Shown piece by piece: positions 12,438 through 24,221 of a stretch of 64,000 nt of DNA. Every line of letters begins with the position of its first letter. Position 1 is the first letter of the stretch. Source of the stretch: Macrobrachium rosenbergii (Eukaryota > Arthropoda > Malacostraca > Decapoda > Palaemonidae). The notes beneath the pieces are model-generated. The model was not told the origin of the DNA. It made no database searches and worked only from the letters and a program-made list of their open reading frames with translations. The DNA lies in the NCBI RefSeq assembly GCF_040412425.1, contig NC_089766.1:50888797-50952796 (forward strand), in the 5' to 3' direction. Position numbers and translations under genes: made by a program.

Positions 12438-14150
12438 ATAAACTTAATGCTTATACTGTATATATATGTATGCTGTAAGGGGGAGGTTTCTAAAAAAAAA
12501 ACAACAATTGCTTCCACCTCCATCCTTTAAGCTCTGAATCGGGGAAACAAGCCCTACGCAGAAAGCATCCACAACATTATAGCCACTTCGTCCACCTTCA
12601 TATCCTATCAATTAACAGCACATCAAACCACCTACTGTCATTCGCCTCTACTTTGCCAGCACTCTGTCTCTTCCTAGGTATCAAGGCCCGTCTTCCATTC
12701 CAGTGCCTCTTCCGAGCCATTTATGCAGCAATATTTAAGTCTCCCTTTCCCCTGGACTTCTCAACATTTCCTGTCGAAAAACTCTTTTCGACATCCTGTA
12801 GCCCTTCATTTTTGACGCAAGGCGAAACCATCTTGAAATACCCTGAGTCATCTTTTCGTCTACTAGAACCTTTGTTCTGTCTCCTCCTCTATTGTCAGTT
12901 CTCGTTGCCATGGGGCCCTGGCTGAACCTTACTCTGAAAGGTGGAGTGAAGGATACAGGCAAAACGCTCTAGTTTCTTGGGCGGGTGGAAAAAATTTAAC
13001 TGGTATTTGTTTGGCTCTGAATCCTTGGAAATTGCCGCAAGGGAGTGAGAATGGTTCTAAGATATTTGATTCCGTGAATAATGGAACCACGCCTTTTCAC
13101 TGTAAAATACGACGTGTAAGGCATGAAAGGATAACAGCGTAATAGTTGCTCGTATTAGTAGAAATTCATGCCCTCAACTGAGCTGGCAATTAAAAGTTGG
13201 TTCATTCTTAATTATGTGCTCGAAAGAATTGCAATAAAAATCCAGTTTGGTAAGAATATACAATTTAATTCATTTTTCAAAAGATCTATGTAAAATCTAA
13301 GATTTTATGGCGTGTAGCTTGTCTGGCCCTGATAAAACACAAAAAATATTTCATTCAAATTTCTGCTGAGAAGTAACGCTGATGTGAGCTAAACTGTGTG
13401 AAAAAATGAACAATGGTTAATGGCGTAATTAACCTCCATCATAAACGAGATAGGTACAGTACTTCTCTTTCTTACTGTCAACAGTTTTATAGAGTCTGCA
13501 TTTTTGTTTGTACAGTCACCCTAGTATATATATCATAAATTCCTCTTGAGGATGTTTAAAAAGGTGAAACCTGTCAGGATTCACATGTTTTTTCCTTTCC
13601 CCTTTTGTATTTTGCATATATAAATACACATTAGAAGCCCGATTGTTTGGCATTCCCGGTACAAAGGCTGTGTCGAATAATAAAAAATTCGAAATGACTA
13701 GGTCCCCCACCCTCTCAATTCCTGATGTATTTCGTTAACCGACCATCAGCAATTTCTATCCATAAAAATGACTGCCACTGCTATAAATATTAGGGACACA
13801 GTGTCATTTTTAAGAAAAAAACATTGTCTCCAAACATATAATGTAAATGTACAGCACAGCCAGTCCTCTTATCCTAATCATTGTTAACGTTTTGTTGGGT
13901 AATATGAAAAATTTTGATAATTATAACAGCCACCAAGACTAAATTTGCAACCAAAGCGATTTCCTATCAAAATATCTAAACGTACATTTCCTTGAACCAT
14001 CCACCTCCTACAACATTCCAAAATAGAAGAAAACAGTTCAACGTGTCATTTACCCTAATTTTACCAAGTACAAAAGTTCCTAAGAGGCTACAGTGGGGAA
14101 GGAATCAGAGCACTGCAGAGGGAACCGCTAAATATTCCTGGGAACCTGCA
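12435..14150. other. intergenic, nothing recognised
   Basis: Scanned both strands. Short open frames (12653-12962, 13516-13710) have no domain or repeat match. Confidence 0.4.
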
Positions 14151-15359
14151 TCTGCAAACTCTAAGGTCTAGCTCGAAAGTGTTCTGGCTCACCAACTTCC
14201 AGTGGCTCCAGAGTCACTGACGTTCATCTTGAGTTGATGATAATTCAGTGCTAGGAGGCAAGACTCAGCACAGGGATTCAGCTGTGTGGACCATGATTGA
14301 GGCCCAGGGCTTGTGGCAAGTAATAAAGAGGGACGGGCAGATGAGGAGGCAGAGGTTCTTCTAGCAGCCCTTGTGAGTAGGTAATGAATGCTGTCTTGTT
14401 TGACAGATCTGCTCTCTTAGCTTGGAAGGTCCCATGCATGACATAGTGCTGCATGACCTCCAGGCTGTGAAGTGAGAGTATCTCTCAGTAAACTTTAGTA
14501 GAATATCATATACCTCTGATGCAGTCTTCTATGTCACTTTATTTGTGCTTCTTCTTCTTCCTTGTTCTTACTGTCTTCCTTCGTCTTTTTTTAGTGCCCT
14601 AGGGCTGGTCATATTCACGAAGATTTTCCTCATATGTCATCTCTGAGACCACTGGTACTTTATTATAAAGGATTTCCTTGTATTCAGCTATTCTTTTGAC
14701 CACTGACCCCATCAAGCCATCCTGGTCCTGAGGTCACACTAATATCACACCGCATGACAAAAATGTTCCCATTTACAGGTACATTTTTTGAAAGATGGGC
14801 ACAAGAGTAATCTAGCAAAGATAAGTCTTAAAACCCTCTAGATTCTAGAGGATTCTAAGACTTATCAGTGTTGTTAAAAATTTTTTAGATGCAGCTGATA
14901 ACAACGTCATTTGGAATCACTGTTTTATACACCGACAAGCTCTGGTATCAAAGGGACTTTAGGAGAATCTTAAGGAAGTGTTGAAAAGTGCAGTTGAAGA
15001 TATGCGTGTAGCATTGTCTGTCTTCCTCTGTTCCCAACTGGAATCAGGTGCTATGAACAAACAAGCACATCCATCTCATTAAATGACTTTTTTTAAAAAT
15101 ATGATTTACTTTACCTTTGTGTCGGAATTTCCTTTAAATTCATTTTCTAAAAATAATATTCTTACATTCATATAAATAGATACATACGGTTCCAATATGC
15201 TCGGAATATAAAAAATATACATATAAACTGTCGATGCTAAATAAATGAACCTAGTGAATAGAGTTTGTCTTTGATTTATTATACGTGGGTATAATCGGTC
15301 GCAATGCAAAATGTGGTTCTTGTGTGGGTCGCAGTTAGAAAAGTTTGAAAAAAGCTGCT
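14151..15359 (-). other. unassigned; may hold the decayed rest of the Tigger element
   Basis: Lies downstream of the transposase relic on its strand. Weak coding-like text (YKEILYNKVPVVSEMTYEE near 14680) but no diagnostic motif. A perfect inverted repeat, AAGTCTTAAAACCCTCTAGA / TCTAGAGGATTCTAAGACTT, lies at 14823-14865. Confidence 0.3.
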
Positions 15360-15890
15360 CTAGAAGACCTTCAGTCCTGAAGTGTTAGCCTTTATATCAC
15401 ACAAGGAAATGCTGGAAATTTTTAAATGTCCACGAGTTTTTAAATTTTCAACAGCCAACAATTTCACTTGATGAGTCCCCAAAGCATTACCACAAACTAA
15501 AATTCTTTCTGGTATGTCCCTATAAAATCTGATTGTCTCATCCAGCCTGGATTGAGGTCTGTTTTCAGCTCCATGAAGCAATAATGTTCAGCAGCATCAG
15601 CACTGGCAGACCTAGATTTGCCACTGACATCTAGTCGACTGATTTTATGACAGGCCTTTACATTCTTCAGCTATCTGAGAGTGCACATTGTTGTAACATC
15701 TTCATATCTTCAACATCTTGACCTTGTCTGTGATGAATGAGCCTGAGATGGGCTTCCCTTTACAATGCTGAGCAGTGAACCAGTTATACAGAACTTGGTC
15801 CAACTTGAGTAACTTGACTACAGAGCTTTTCTTTAAGGTCCTTGATATCATAGTAATAAGAGGAGCTGATCAATAATTTCGTTTTTTTTT
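15360..15890 (-). pseudogene. pogo/Tigger (CENP-B-like) transposase fossil
   Basis: Minus-strand blocks in different frames match the Tigger/jerky order: SSYYYDIKDLKEKL (end of the first HTH), then LYNWFTAQHCKGKPISGSFI followed by TDKVKMLK (the CENP-B DNA-binding block, LYxWFxQQRxKGxPVSGPxxxEKA). Next come LDVSGKSRSASADAAEHY (VSGExxSADxEAA) and CGNALGTHQVKLL (LCGNAxGxxKLKPL of the DDE domain). Stops and frameshifts separate the blocks. The sequence from about 14150 to 15360 may continue the same relic but no motif is readable there. Confidence 0.75.
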
Positions 15891-16540
15891 TTTGTATTCT
15901 AGAAGACATTTCAGAACAGCATAACACAATGAAGTACACAGTTTTTCCCATAAAGTTTGCCAATGACTGCAGACTGCAGCTTGGTACAAATGCACATAGC
16001 ATTACAAAGCCCTACCACACAATACACTTGATTCTCTGATTGGCATCTGTTATGACAAAAGCTAACATGAAACTTCATAAAAGTACTAGTTTAGCTTATC
16101 TCCCAATCTTCTCCCACTCAGATGCTGAAAAATAGCTGCAAAACCTCAGGGGAGTAACTATGCCTCAACATTCAAGTGTCACTGACTAGCTGCTATCTTT
16201 GTGGAAGCCTTAGATGATACCAAAATGGAGTGAGGGGGCCCAAAATTCTTGTTCCAGACAATCTATAATTTTTTCCCAGTAATCAAGGAATGGTTGTAAC
16301 ATGACTATTCAACAAATCTGCCTAATAAACGGGTTCCGGAATACTTGGACTTCTAGTTGTATACTGTAGATATTGTGAACAAGAATCAATAAATAACTCA
16401 TGTAAGCATTACTCCTCATGGTATGTGCTTCACTTGGTCACCTCAGTAGGAATATATGGTTGCTATTGCCCCTCTTCTACTCCAGAGGCCATTCAAATGT
16501 GGTCTTTTGCATACACACTTAGGCTATATCTATGTAGATC
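15891..16540. other. unassigned
   Basis: No gene or repeat recognised. Confidence 0.35.
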
Positions 16541-16803
16541 AGTAGTTCTAGTAAATAAAACTCTTGAGATGGCTATTTGTCTGTCCATCCGCACTTTTTC
16601 TGTCCGCCCTCAGGTCTTAAAAACTACTGAGGCTAGAGGGCTGCAAATTGGTATCTTGATCATCCACCCTCCAATCATCAAACATATCAAATTGCAGCCT
16701 TCTAGCCTCACCAGTTTTTATTCTATTTAAGGTCAAAGTTAGCCATGATCGTGCATCTGGACAACAACACAGGCCACCACCGGCGCATTTTTTACTTGTT
16801 TTA
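16541..16803 (+). repeat. R3 dispersed palindromic element
   Basis: Order: GATGGCTATTTGTCTGTCC, TTTTTCTGTCCGCCCTCAG, then a central palindrome with arms ACTGAGGCTAGAGGGCTGCA and TTGCAGCCTTCTAGCCTCAC, ending GCGCATTTTTTACTTGTT. The 3' half is shortened. Confidence 0.9.
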
Positions 16804-17480
16804 GATAGGACCTATTGCAGTGACAATATAAACCAGGACAGCTGTAAAATGGACCTCTTTATCTTTGGCTGGGACAAATTCGGAATTCTTTTCTGTCATT
16901 ATAATGCATCCACGGTTGCACACTTTCTCTCTTGGGAGGCCCTTCGGCCTTTGACTAAACTGCTTTCCACAAGGAAGTAAAGCGGCACACCTTGCCCAAG
17001 GGTAACATGAAGGCCACAATGACTATTGGTATGTGCTTTGCAGATACTTGGTTCCACGTGGCCTGTGGATTGCAGTTTCATTTACTGAAAGAGCACGACC
17101 AGTCGGTCTGAAGTTTTCTTAGACGCCCTCTTTCGGATCATTTTGTATAACTTTTGTGTCTTTTGAAGATGAAAGTTAAGGATTTTGTAATCTAACCAGC
17201 CACAGATTTACTTTACTTTTAAATACAAAATATCGAAAGGATAAACTTTAGCTGACAAAACTTGAAGCCACCTTTCAGCATTTCCCTTCAACGGTAAAAG
17301 AGGACTTTTCGTGATGTGTGGCATCAGATTTAGCGGATTTCTTTGGAAGTTTCTGCTTTGTTTTATTAGACGTTACTAAAAGTTTCTGCCATTAAATAAA
17401 ACATCTGCGTTATTTCTGTCAACACTAATTTACGCATTACTAGTAGAGTAGATGCTGAAACTGATTACTGTTAACCCATT

Positions 17481-17485
<5 letters not shown>
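16804..17485. other. unassigned
   Basis: Open frames at 16801-17081 on the minus strand have no domain. No repeat match within the window. Confidence 0.35.
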
Positions 17486-17525
<40 letters not shown>

Positions 17526-17587
17526 TACATGGAATATACAAATACAATAAAAAAATTTAGATACATAAGATAACATGATAAAAAAAA

Positions 17588-17661
<74 letters not shown>
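17486..17661. repeat. (ATA)n and (TA)n microsatellites
   Basis: (ATA)n at 17486-17524 and (TA)n at 17592-17661. Confidence 0.95.
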
Positions 17662-17664
<3 letters not shown>

Positions 17665-17681
17665 CAATAAAATTTATCACA

Positions 17682-17808
17682 TACCGTGATTCATATAAAT
17701 TAATACAAACGTCCTTTAATATCCAATATGAAAATATATTATTTCCAGTAGTGAATTGGATATTAAAGGACGTTTGTAGCTTAATGCTTGTATATGAATC
17801 ACGGTGAT
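17682..17808. repeat. palindromic element beside (TA)n
   Basis: ACCGTGATTCATATA and ACAAACGTCCTTTAATATCC on the left pair with GGATATTAAAGGACGTTTGT and TATATGAATCACGGT on the right. Confidence 0.85.
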
Positions 17809-17819
17809 ATATATATACG

Positions 17820-18100
17820 TATACAAGGTTAGTATGGCAGAGGTGGGTTGATACCGATACTAAATACAAATACCCGAGTTCGACGGTGATTAGTAGGTGA
17901 GGGTCGGTAATAACTTATACCTCACTTGTTGGCTTTGTGGGAAAAGGCGTCACTGTAGTCCTGAGTTCTAGTCCTTCGCTGGTTCGAGCCCACAGGACGA
18001 CGATTATCAACTAAAAAAATTCCCCTTCAGTAACATATATGAAAATATATTATTTCCGAGGTAGAGCGAATTGGATATTAAAGGATGTTTGTAGCTTAAT
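17820..18100 (+). repeat. tRNA-like SINE core joined to a copy of the same palindrome arm
   Basis: TTGGCTTTGTGGG (A-box-like, about 17929) and CTGGTTCGAGCCCA (B box, about 17981) lie in a tRNA-like arrangement. GAATTGGATATTAAAGGATG then GTTTGTAGCTTAATGC (18069-18103) repeats the right arm of the 17.7-kb palindrome. Confidence 0.65.
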
Positions 18101-18101
18101 G

Positions 18102-18103
<2 letters not shown>

Positions 18104-18156
<53 letters not shown>

Positions 18157-18543
18157 ATGTGTGTGTGTGAAACTTTTAGCTGAAAGCGAGCTTCCGTCAT
18201 GATCCTTGCAACGTGGTTAGAAAATTCCCTCCACTGTGAAACCAATTCACGCGCACCTCAATCTTCACATGCAGAAGAATGGAAGAAGTTCGACGCAAAA
18301 CCTTCGCCCTCCTTTGAGACGAGACTTCAAGACTTTGAGGGACCACAAAGGCGAGGCGATTGATGAAAAGTTGCAGGGACAGGCGAATGAATGCTTCGAT
18401 GGACGACGCCAGACCCTCATCTTCAGATCGCGGCTGAGGAGCCCCTGGAGGATCGATCTCGTGAGAGAGTTTCGGTTCAACTCGGAGGCGACGATTATGA
18501 ACAAGTCAGCAGGAAAATTTCTCTGCCAGTAAGAGTCGGAAAC

Positions 18544-18606
<63 letters not shown>
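18104..18606. repeat. two (TA)n tracts flanking about 390 bp of unique sequence
   Basis: (TA)n at 18104-18152 and 18546-18606. Between them, about 18180-18540 is GC-richer and open on both strands, but no domain, splice pair or homology is recognisable. Confidence 0.8.
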
Positions 18607-18611
<5 letters not shown>

Positions 18612-19098
18612 AAGCCAGGAAGACGAAGCAACGAAAGATATGAACTTATTCATAAATACGGAAAGCTGAGGTACTTTGTTAACGTACCATAAATCATTTC
18701 GTTCTGAAATGTATTATAACACAACATACACTTCTGTATAGCTGCTGCTGACCTGTGAACTTTGCAAGATGGGAAAAATCACGAAGCGCCAGATAAGTGT
18801 TTGAAAGCGCATTCTTTTTTTTGAAACTAATAATACTTTTTCCAGCATCAATGATGGCGACTAAAAACAAAAAGATTAATATCCCTCGCTGAATCAAGCT
18901 TACGGAATTGCATACGTGCTCTGTTCTCACGTGTTGTGTGCTGTGGCATTACGTCACTGTGGTAGCTCAATGATGGACTTTTCAATAACGGCAGCAGTTC
19001 AACAGCTCGCATATTTCGACACAACTGCAATCCTCATACTGAATTGTTTTCCATGTATTTGCCTTCGGGTCGTCAACAAACATGGAACACTGCGACAA
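18607..19098. other. unassigned
   Basis: No recognisable gene or repeat. Short overlapping frames only. Confidence 0.35.
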
Positions 19099-21435
19099 AA
19101 TGTGCAACTGAAATGCATTGTAATGAGAAAGAGGAAGACTGGGGGTTGCAACTGAAATACATTATACTAAGAGAATGACTGGGCCTTGCAACTGAAATAC
19201 ATTGTAATGAGAAACAGAGAGACTGGAAGTTGCAACTGAAATACATTGTAATGAGAAACAGAGAGACTGGAGGTTGCAACTGAAATACATTATAATGAGA
19301 AACAGAGAGACTGGAAGTTGCAACTGAAATACATTATAATGAGGAACAGAGTGACTTGGGTTTGTAAATAAAATACATTGTAATAAGAAACAGAGAGGCT
19401 GGGGGTTGCAACTGAAATACATTATAATGAGAAACATGGAGGCTGGGTGTTGCAACTGAAATACATTATAATGAGAAACAGAGAGACTGGAAGTTGCAAC
19501 TGAAATACATTATAATGAGAAACAGAGAGACTGAGGGTTGCAACTGAAATACATTATAATGAAAAACAGAGAGTCTGGAAGTTGCAACTGAAATACATTA
19601 TAATGAGAAACATGGAGACTGGGGGTTGCTACTGAAATACATTATAATGAGAAACAGAGAGACTGGGGTTGCAGCTGAAATACATTATAATGAGAAACAG
19701 AGAGACTAGGGGTTGCAACTGAAATACATTATAATGAGAAACAGAGAGACTGGAAGTTGCAACTGAAATACATTATAATGAGAAACAGAGAGACTGGAAG
19801 TTGCAACTGAAATACATTATAATGAGAAATACATTGTAATGAGAAACAGAGTGACTGGAAGTTGCATCTGAAATACATTATAATGAGAAACAGAGAGACT
19901 GGAAGTTGCAACTAAAATAATTATAATGAGAAACATGGAGGCTGGGTGACAATTGAAATACATTATAATGAGAAACAGAGAGACTGGAATGTGCAACTGA
20001 AATACATTGTAATGAGAAACAGAGAGACTGGAATGTGCAACTGAAATACATTGTAATGAGAAACAGAGAGACTGGAAGTTGCAACTGAAATACATTATAA
20101 TGAGAAACAAAGAGGCTGGAAGTTGCAACTGAAATACATTATAATGAGAAACATGGAGACTGGGGGTTGCAACTGAAATACATTATAATCAGGAACAGAG
20201 ACTGGAAGTTGCTACTGAAATACATTACAATGAGAAACAGAGAGACTGGGGGTTGCAACTGAAATACATTATAATGAGAAACAGAGAGACTGGAAGTTGC
20301 AACTGAAATACATTACAATGAGAAACAGAGAGACTGGTTGTTGCAACTGAAATACATTATAATGAGAAACAGAGAGACTGGAAGTTGCAACTGAAATACA
20401 TTGTAATGAGAAACAGAGAGACTGTAAGTTACAACTGAAATACATTATAATGAGAAACAGAGACTGGAAGTTGCAACTGAAATACATTATAATGAGAAAC
20501 AGAGAGGCTGGAAGTTGCAACTAAAATACATTATAATGAGAAACATGGAGACTGGGGGTTGCAACTGAAATACATTATAATCAGGAACAGAGACTGGAAG
20601 TTGCTACTGAAATACATTACAATGAGAAACAGAGAGACTGGGGGTTGCAACTGAAATACATTATAATGAGAAACAGAGAGACTGGATGTTGCAACTGAAA
20701 TACATTGTAATGAGAAACAGAGAGACTGGAAGTTACAACTGAAATACATTATAATGAGAAACAGAGAGACTGGAAGTTACAACTGAAATACATTGTAATG
20801 AGAAACAGAGAGACTGGAAGTTGCAACTGAAATACATTATAATGAGAAACAGAGAGACTGGATGTTGCAACTGAAATACATTGTAATGAGAAACAGAGAG
20901 ACTGGAAGTTACAACTGAAATACATTATAATGAGAAACAGAGAGACTGGAAGTTACAACTGAAATACATTGTAATGAGAAACAGAGAGACTGGAAGTTGC
21001 AACTGAAATACATTATAATGAGAAACAGAGAGGCTGAAAGTGCAATTGAAATACATTATAATGAGAAACATGGAGGCTGGGGGTTGCAACTGAAATACAC
21101 TGTAATGAGAAACAGAGAAACTGGAAGTTGCAACTGAAGTGCATTGTAATGAGAAACAGAGAGGCTGGGGTTGCAACTGAAATACATTATAATGAGAAAC
21201 AGAGATACTGGAAGTTGCAACTGAAATACATTATGATGAGAAACAGAGAGACTGGGGGTTGCAACTGAAATATGTTGTAATGAGAAACAGAGAGATTGGA
21301 AGTTGCAACTGAAATACTTTATAATGAGAAAAGAGAGGCTGGAGTTTGCAACTGAAATACATTATATTGAGAAACAGAGAGACTGTGGGTTGCAACTGAA
21401 ATACATTGTAATGAGAAACAGAGACACTGGGGTTG
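19099..21435. repeat. 44-bp minisatellite array, about 53 units, with higher-order repeats
   Basis: Unit GTTGCAACTGAAATACATTA plus TAATGAGAAACAGAGAGACT plus GGAA. Identical four-unit blocks start at 20685 and 20861 (176 bp apart). A longer block repeats about 392 bp apart (ATCAGGAACAG at 20189 and 20581). The minus strand is open in patches (VSHYNVFQLQ-type text), which is a repeat artefact. Confidence 0.97.
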
Positions 21436-21526
21436 TTTCACAAGGTATATTGTTTGTTTATCGTTAATTTTACACCAATATGTTTGCTAGGTTTCTTCTT
21501 CGTAGAAATGCCTTATTAAATTCATT

Positions 21527-21918
21527 TTTAGTTCTCTATAAAAGAAAACTACACAGACGTCTATTTGTCTGTCCGTCTGCACTTTTTCTGTCCGCCCTCA
21601 GCCCTCAAATCTTAAAAACTACTGAGGCTAGAGGGCTGCAAATTGGTATGTTGATCATCCACCCTCCAATCATCAAACATATCGAAGTGCAGCCCTCTAG
21701 CCTCCTCAGTAGTTTTGATTTTATTTAAGGTTAAAGTTAGCCATGATTGTGCATCTCTGGCAATAGCAACAGGCCAGGCCATCGGGCCGTGGCTGCATGT
21801 TTCATGGGCCACAGCTGAGAGTTTCATGGTCCGTGTGTGAGAGTTTCATACAGCATTATAGGCTGTACTGAAAACTCGATTGCGCCGAAGAAATTTCAGC
21901 TCATTTTTTACTTGTTAG
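21527..21918 (+). repeat. R3 element, full copy
   Basis: All R3 parts are present, including the central palindrome (about 21613-21718), GTTTCATGGGCC repeats and the terminal GCGCCGAAGAAATTTC stem, which has lost pairing at its end. Confidence 0.92.
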
Positions 21919-22290
21919 TTTATGTTGCAGGCATATCTATTTAACAAAAATAGAAAAACAGAAGAGACGAGCAACATGCTTGCTTGGTGGGAGGCAAGTT
22001 GCTCACTTTGACATACCCTGACCCGCCATTGAAATTGTGACTGGAAGTCAGGCTTGGAGCAGCTCATCGAAAACGAACATTAATCCAGAGCAGTTGTATT
22101 CTCCACAGCCAAGTTGAATTTCCAGGTCTCTGGAGACATTCCATACATTCAATTACCATAACTCGGTTAAGTCACTACTTGTCTCCTAATCAAGTCTGTT
22201 ATTTTACTCATCCAGACGTTTCTTCACGTCTGGTTGAGTATAATCACAGTCGATCTTTTCTTTTCCATTCGGACTGCATACCTGGATGAA
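21919..22290. other. unassigned
   Basis: No feature seen. Confidence 0.35.
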
Positions 22291-22604
22291 CGGAATGGAA
22301 TGGAATATAGAGTTTAGGCCAAAGGCCAAGCACTGGGACCTGTGAGGTCATTCAGCGCTGAAACGAAAATTGACAGTAAGAAGGTTTGAAAAGTTTTACA
22401 GGAGGAAAAACTTGCAGTTGCACTAAGAATCAATTGTTAGGAGAGGGTGGATAGCAAGATGGAAGAAAGAGAATATGAATGGAGGTACAATTAAAGAAAT
22501 GAAAGTGGTTGCAGCTAGTGGTCGAAGGGACGCTGCAAAGAACCTTTAGTAATGCCTACAGTGCACCGCGTGAGGTCCACTGACGGCACTAACCCTCTAA
22601 GGGG
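22291..22604 (+). repeat. R1 dispersed repeat, full length
   Basis: Head CGGAATGGAATGGAATATAG through tail GCCTACAGTGCACCGCGTGA and AACCCTCTAAGGGG. Confidence 0.93.
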
Positions 22605-24067
22605 CATATCTGAATGAAAGGATTCTAACAGATTCTTACCATCCATGCATACAGTATATGCTTTTATGGTCTGGGATGGTGATGATGTGACTCTAACAAG
22701 CGCCAACTAACATAAACGACGCCTATGGTGTTGGTCTTTTCCTAAAATACATTTTTGACTTTGTAAGAAGCAAATCTGTAGAGCACCTGTAATGTACATT
22801 ATCACCAACTTTAAATGATGTAAGACTACAGATTCAACTAAGCCTAAGACCCCCAGGCAGGACAAACCACCTGTAACTGATTGGACATTGTGTGTCCCTA
22901 GTAAAACACAAGAGAGAAGCTCTTGTGTAAATGTATTGTAAATTAAAATACAAATACGGACAAACGTATTAAATGGAGGAATATCAGCACACTTTCAGCA
23001 GCCAAGAGAAGTAACAATGTTAGGGAAGTATGTAAATGACATATCTGAAAACATATTGAGATTTAGCTATACAACTATGGACGACTTACTGTAGCTCTCA
23101 TATTGAGAAAACCTGTTTTAGTTGACCGTATACAGTATCTAATTTTAGCGATTTTTATGTATCCCCTTTCACTTTGCATACAATTCTTTCGGGTATGCTT
23201 CTCCAAAATAAAATGGAAGAAATCTTTCTCTCAGTTGTGGATAAACATACGCACCCGCTGCGCATTTGTTAAAAAAAAAACCACCAAGATATCGAAAAAT
23301 GATAGCGATGAAAAGGCAATGTTATGGATGTATTACTCTTCCCTTAATCCCGCGTCTCATCACTCACGATGTTCTTCTGCAAACCTCGGGGGGGGGGGAC
23401 CCTTCTTGATGGAAGCTCCGAAGGCCTCTGAATGGAACGATCCCCCGGAGGTCATTCCACATCACTGAAGATGATACTCCCCTCCATTCATAAAGGTCAA
23501 CCGGGAGAATGTCCCCGGAGGCTCGGGAACCAAGGGCGAGTATTCTTTCCTCTAGCGGAGTGTATGTATATCTTTCGCCATGATATCAAACTCGATTCTC
23601 GACAATGATTTACGATATTCAGGCCCCACGTGCCTATGCTCACTTTGAACTCCATCGCGGCTTTTTCACGCGTCCATGAAAACTTTCAGGGCCAAAGAAA
23701 ATACTCTCTGGTGGGTTGACTTGCTCTTCTCCCAAGAGGCTTTCCCTCGCGACTCTTGCAAGTTTGCTGGGGTCGTGTCAACACCACCATTAAGATATTT
23801 TAGTTTCTTCTCCAGAAAAAATGTCAGAAGAGGCTATGAACAGTAAGGAGAAGTGAGCATGGAAAGAAAAAATCCAAATTATCAACCATGAATTCGTAAT
23901 TATATATTTTTTTTTTGGACGATATGAAAAATAAGTTGAATCTGAAACGGCAGAGAAAGAGATAAAGATGAATCACGTATACTCTACACATATCCATATC
24001 TACAGTACATCTGCGCTTTAATATTCGTCATTTTCATCTTCCACAACTTAATTCATCACTTTCTACT

Positions 24068-24070
<3 letters not shown>
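22605..24070. other. intergenic, nothing recognised
   Basis: A G9 run at 23388 and an AT-rich flank. The 121-codon frame at 23103-23468 is low complexity near its centre and has no domain. Confidence 0.4.

Positions 24071-24105
<35 letters not shown>
24071..24105. repeat. (CT)n microsatellite
   Basis: About 17 CT units. Confidence 0.95.
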
Positions 24106-24107
<2 letters not shown>

Positions 24108-24221
24108 ACAGGGAATTGTAAATGGCTTGTTCTTTTTTCCTTAGAAAAAGAGAATCTGGAAAAGACATTACAGAGAAAGGTGATCTAACATGACCATTAT
24201 TTCATTTTTTCAGTTTTTAGA

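Noticed and set aside
17922..18002. A functional tRNA gene at the B-box-bearing sequence
   Set aside because: Acceptor and anticodon stems do not fold convincingly; better explained as a tRNA-derived SINE core.
18236..18540. GC-richer stretch open on both strands between (TA)n tracts
   Set aside because: Both-strand openness and lack of domain or splice signals; no evidence for an exon.
19073..21176. Multiple minus-strand frames with SHYNVFQL-type text
   Set aside because: Products of the 44-bp array in rotating frames.
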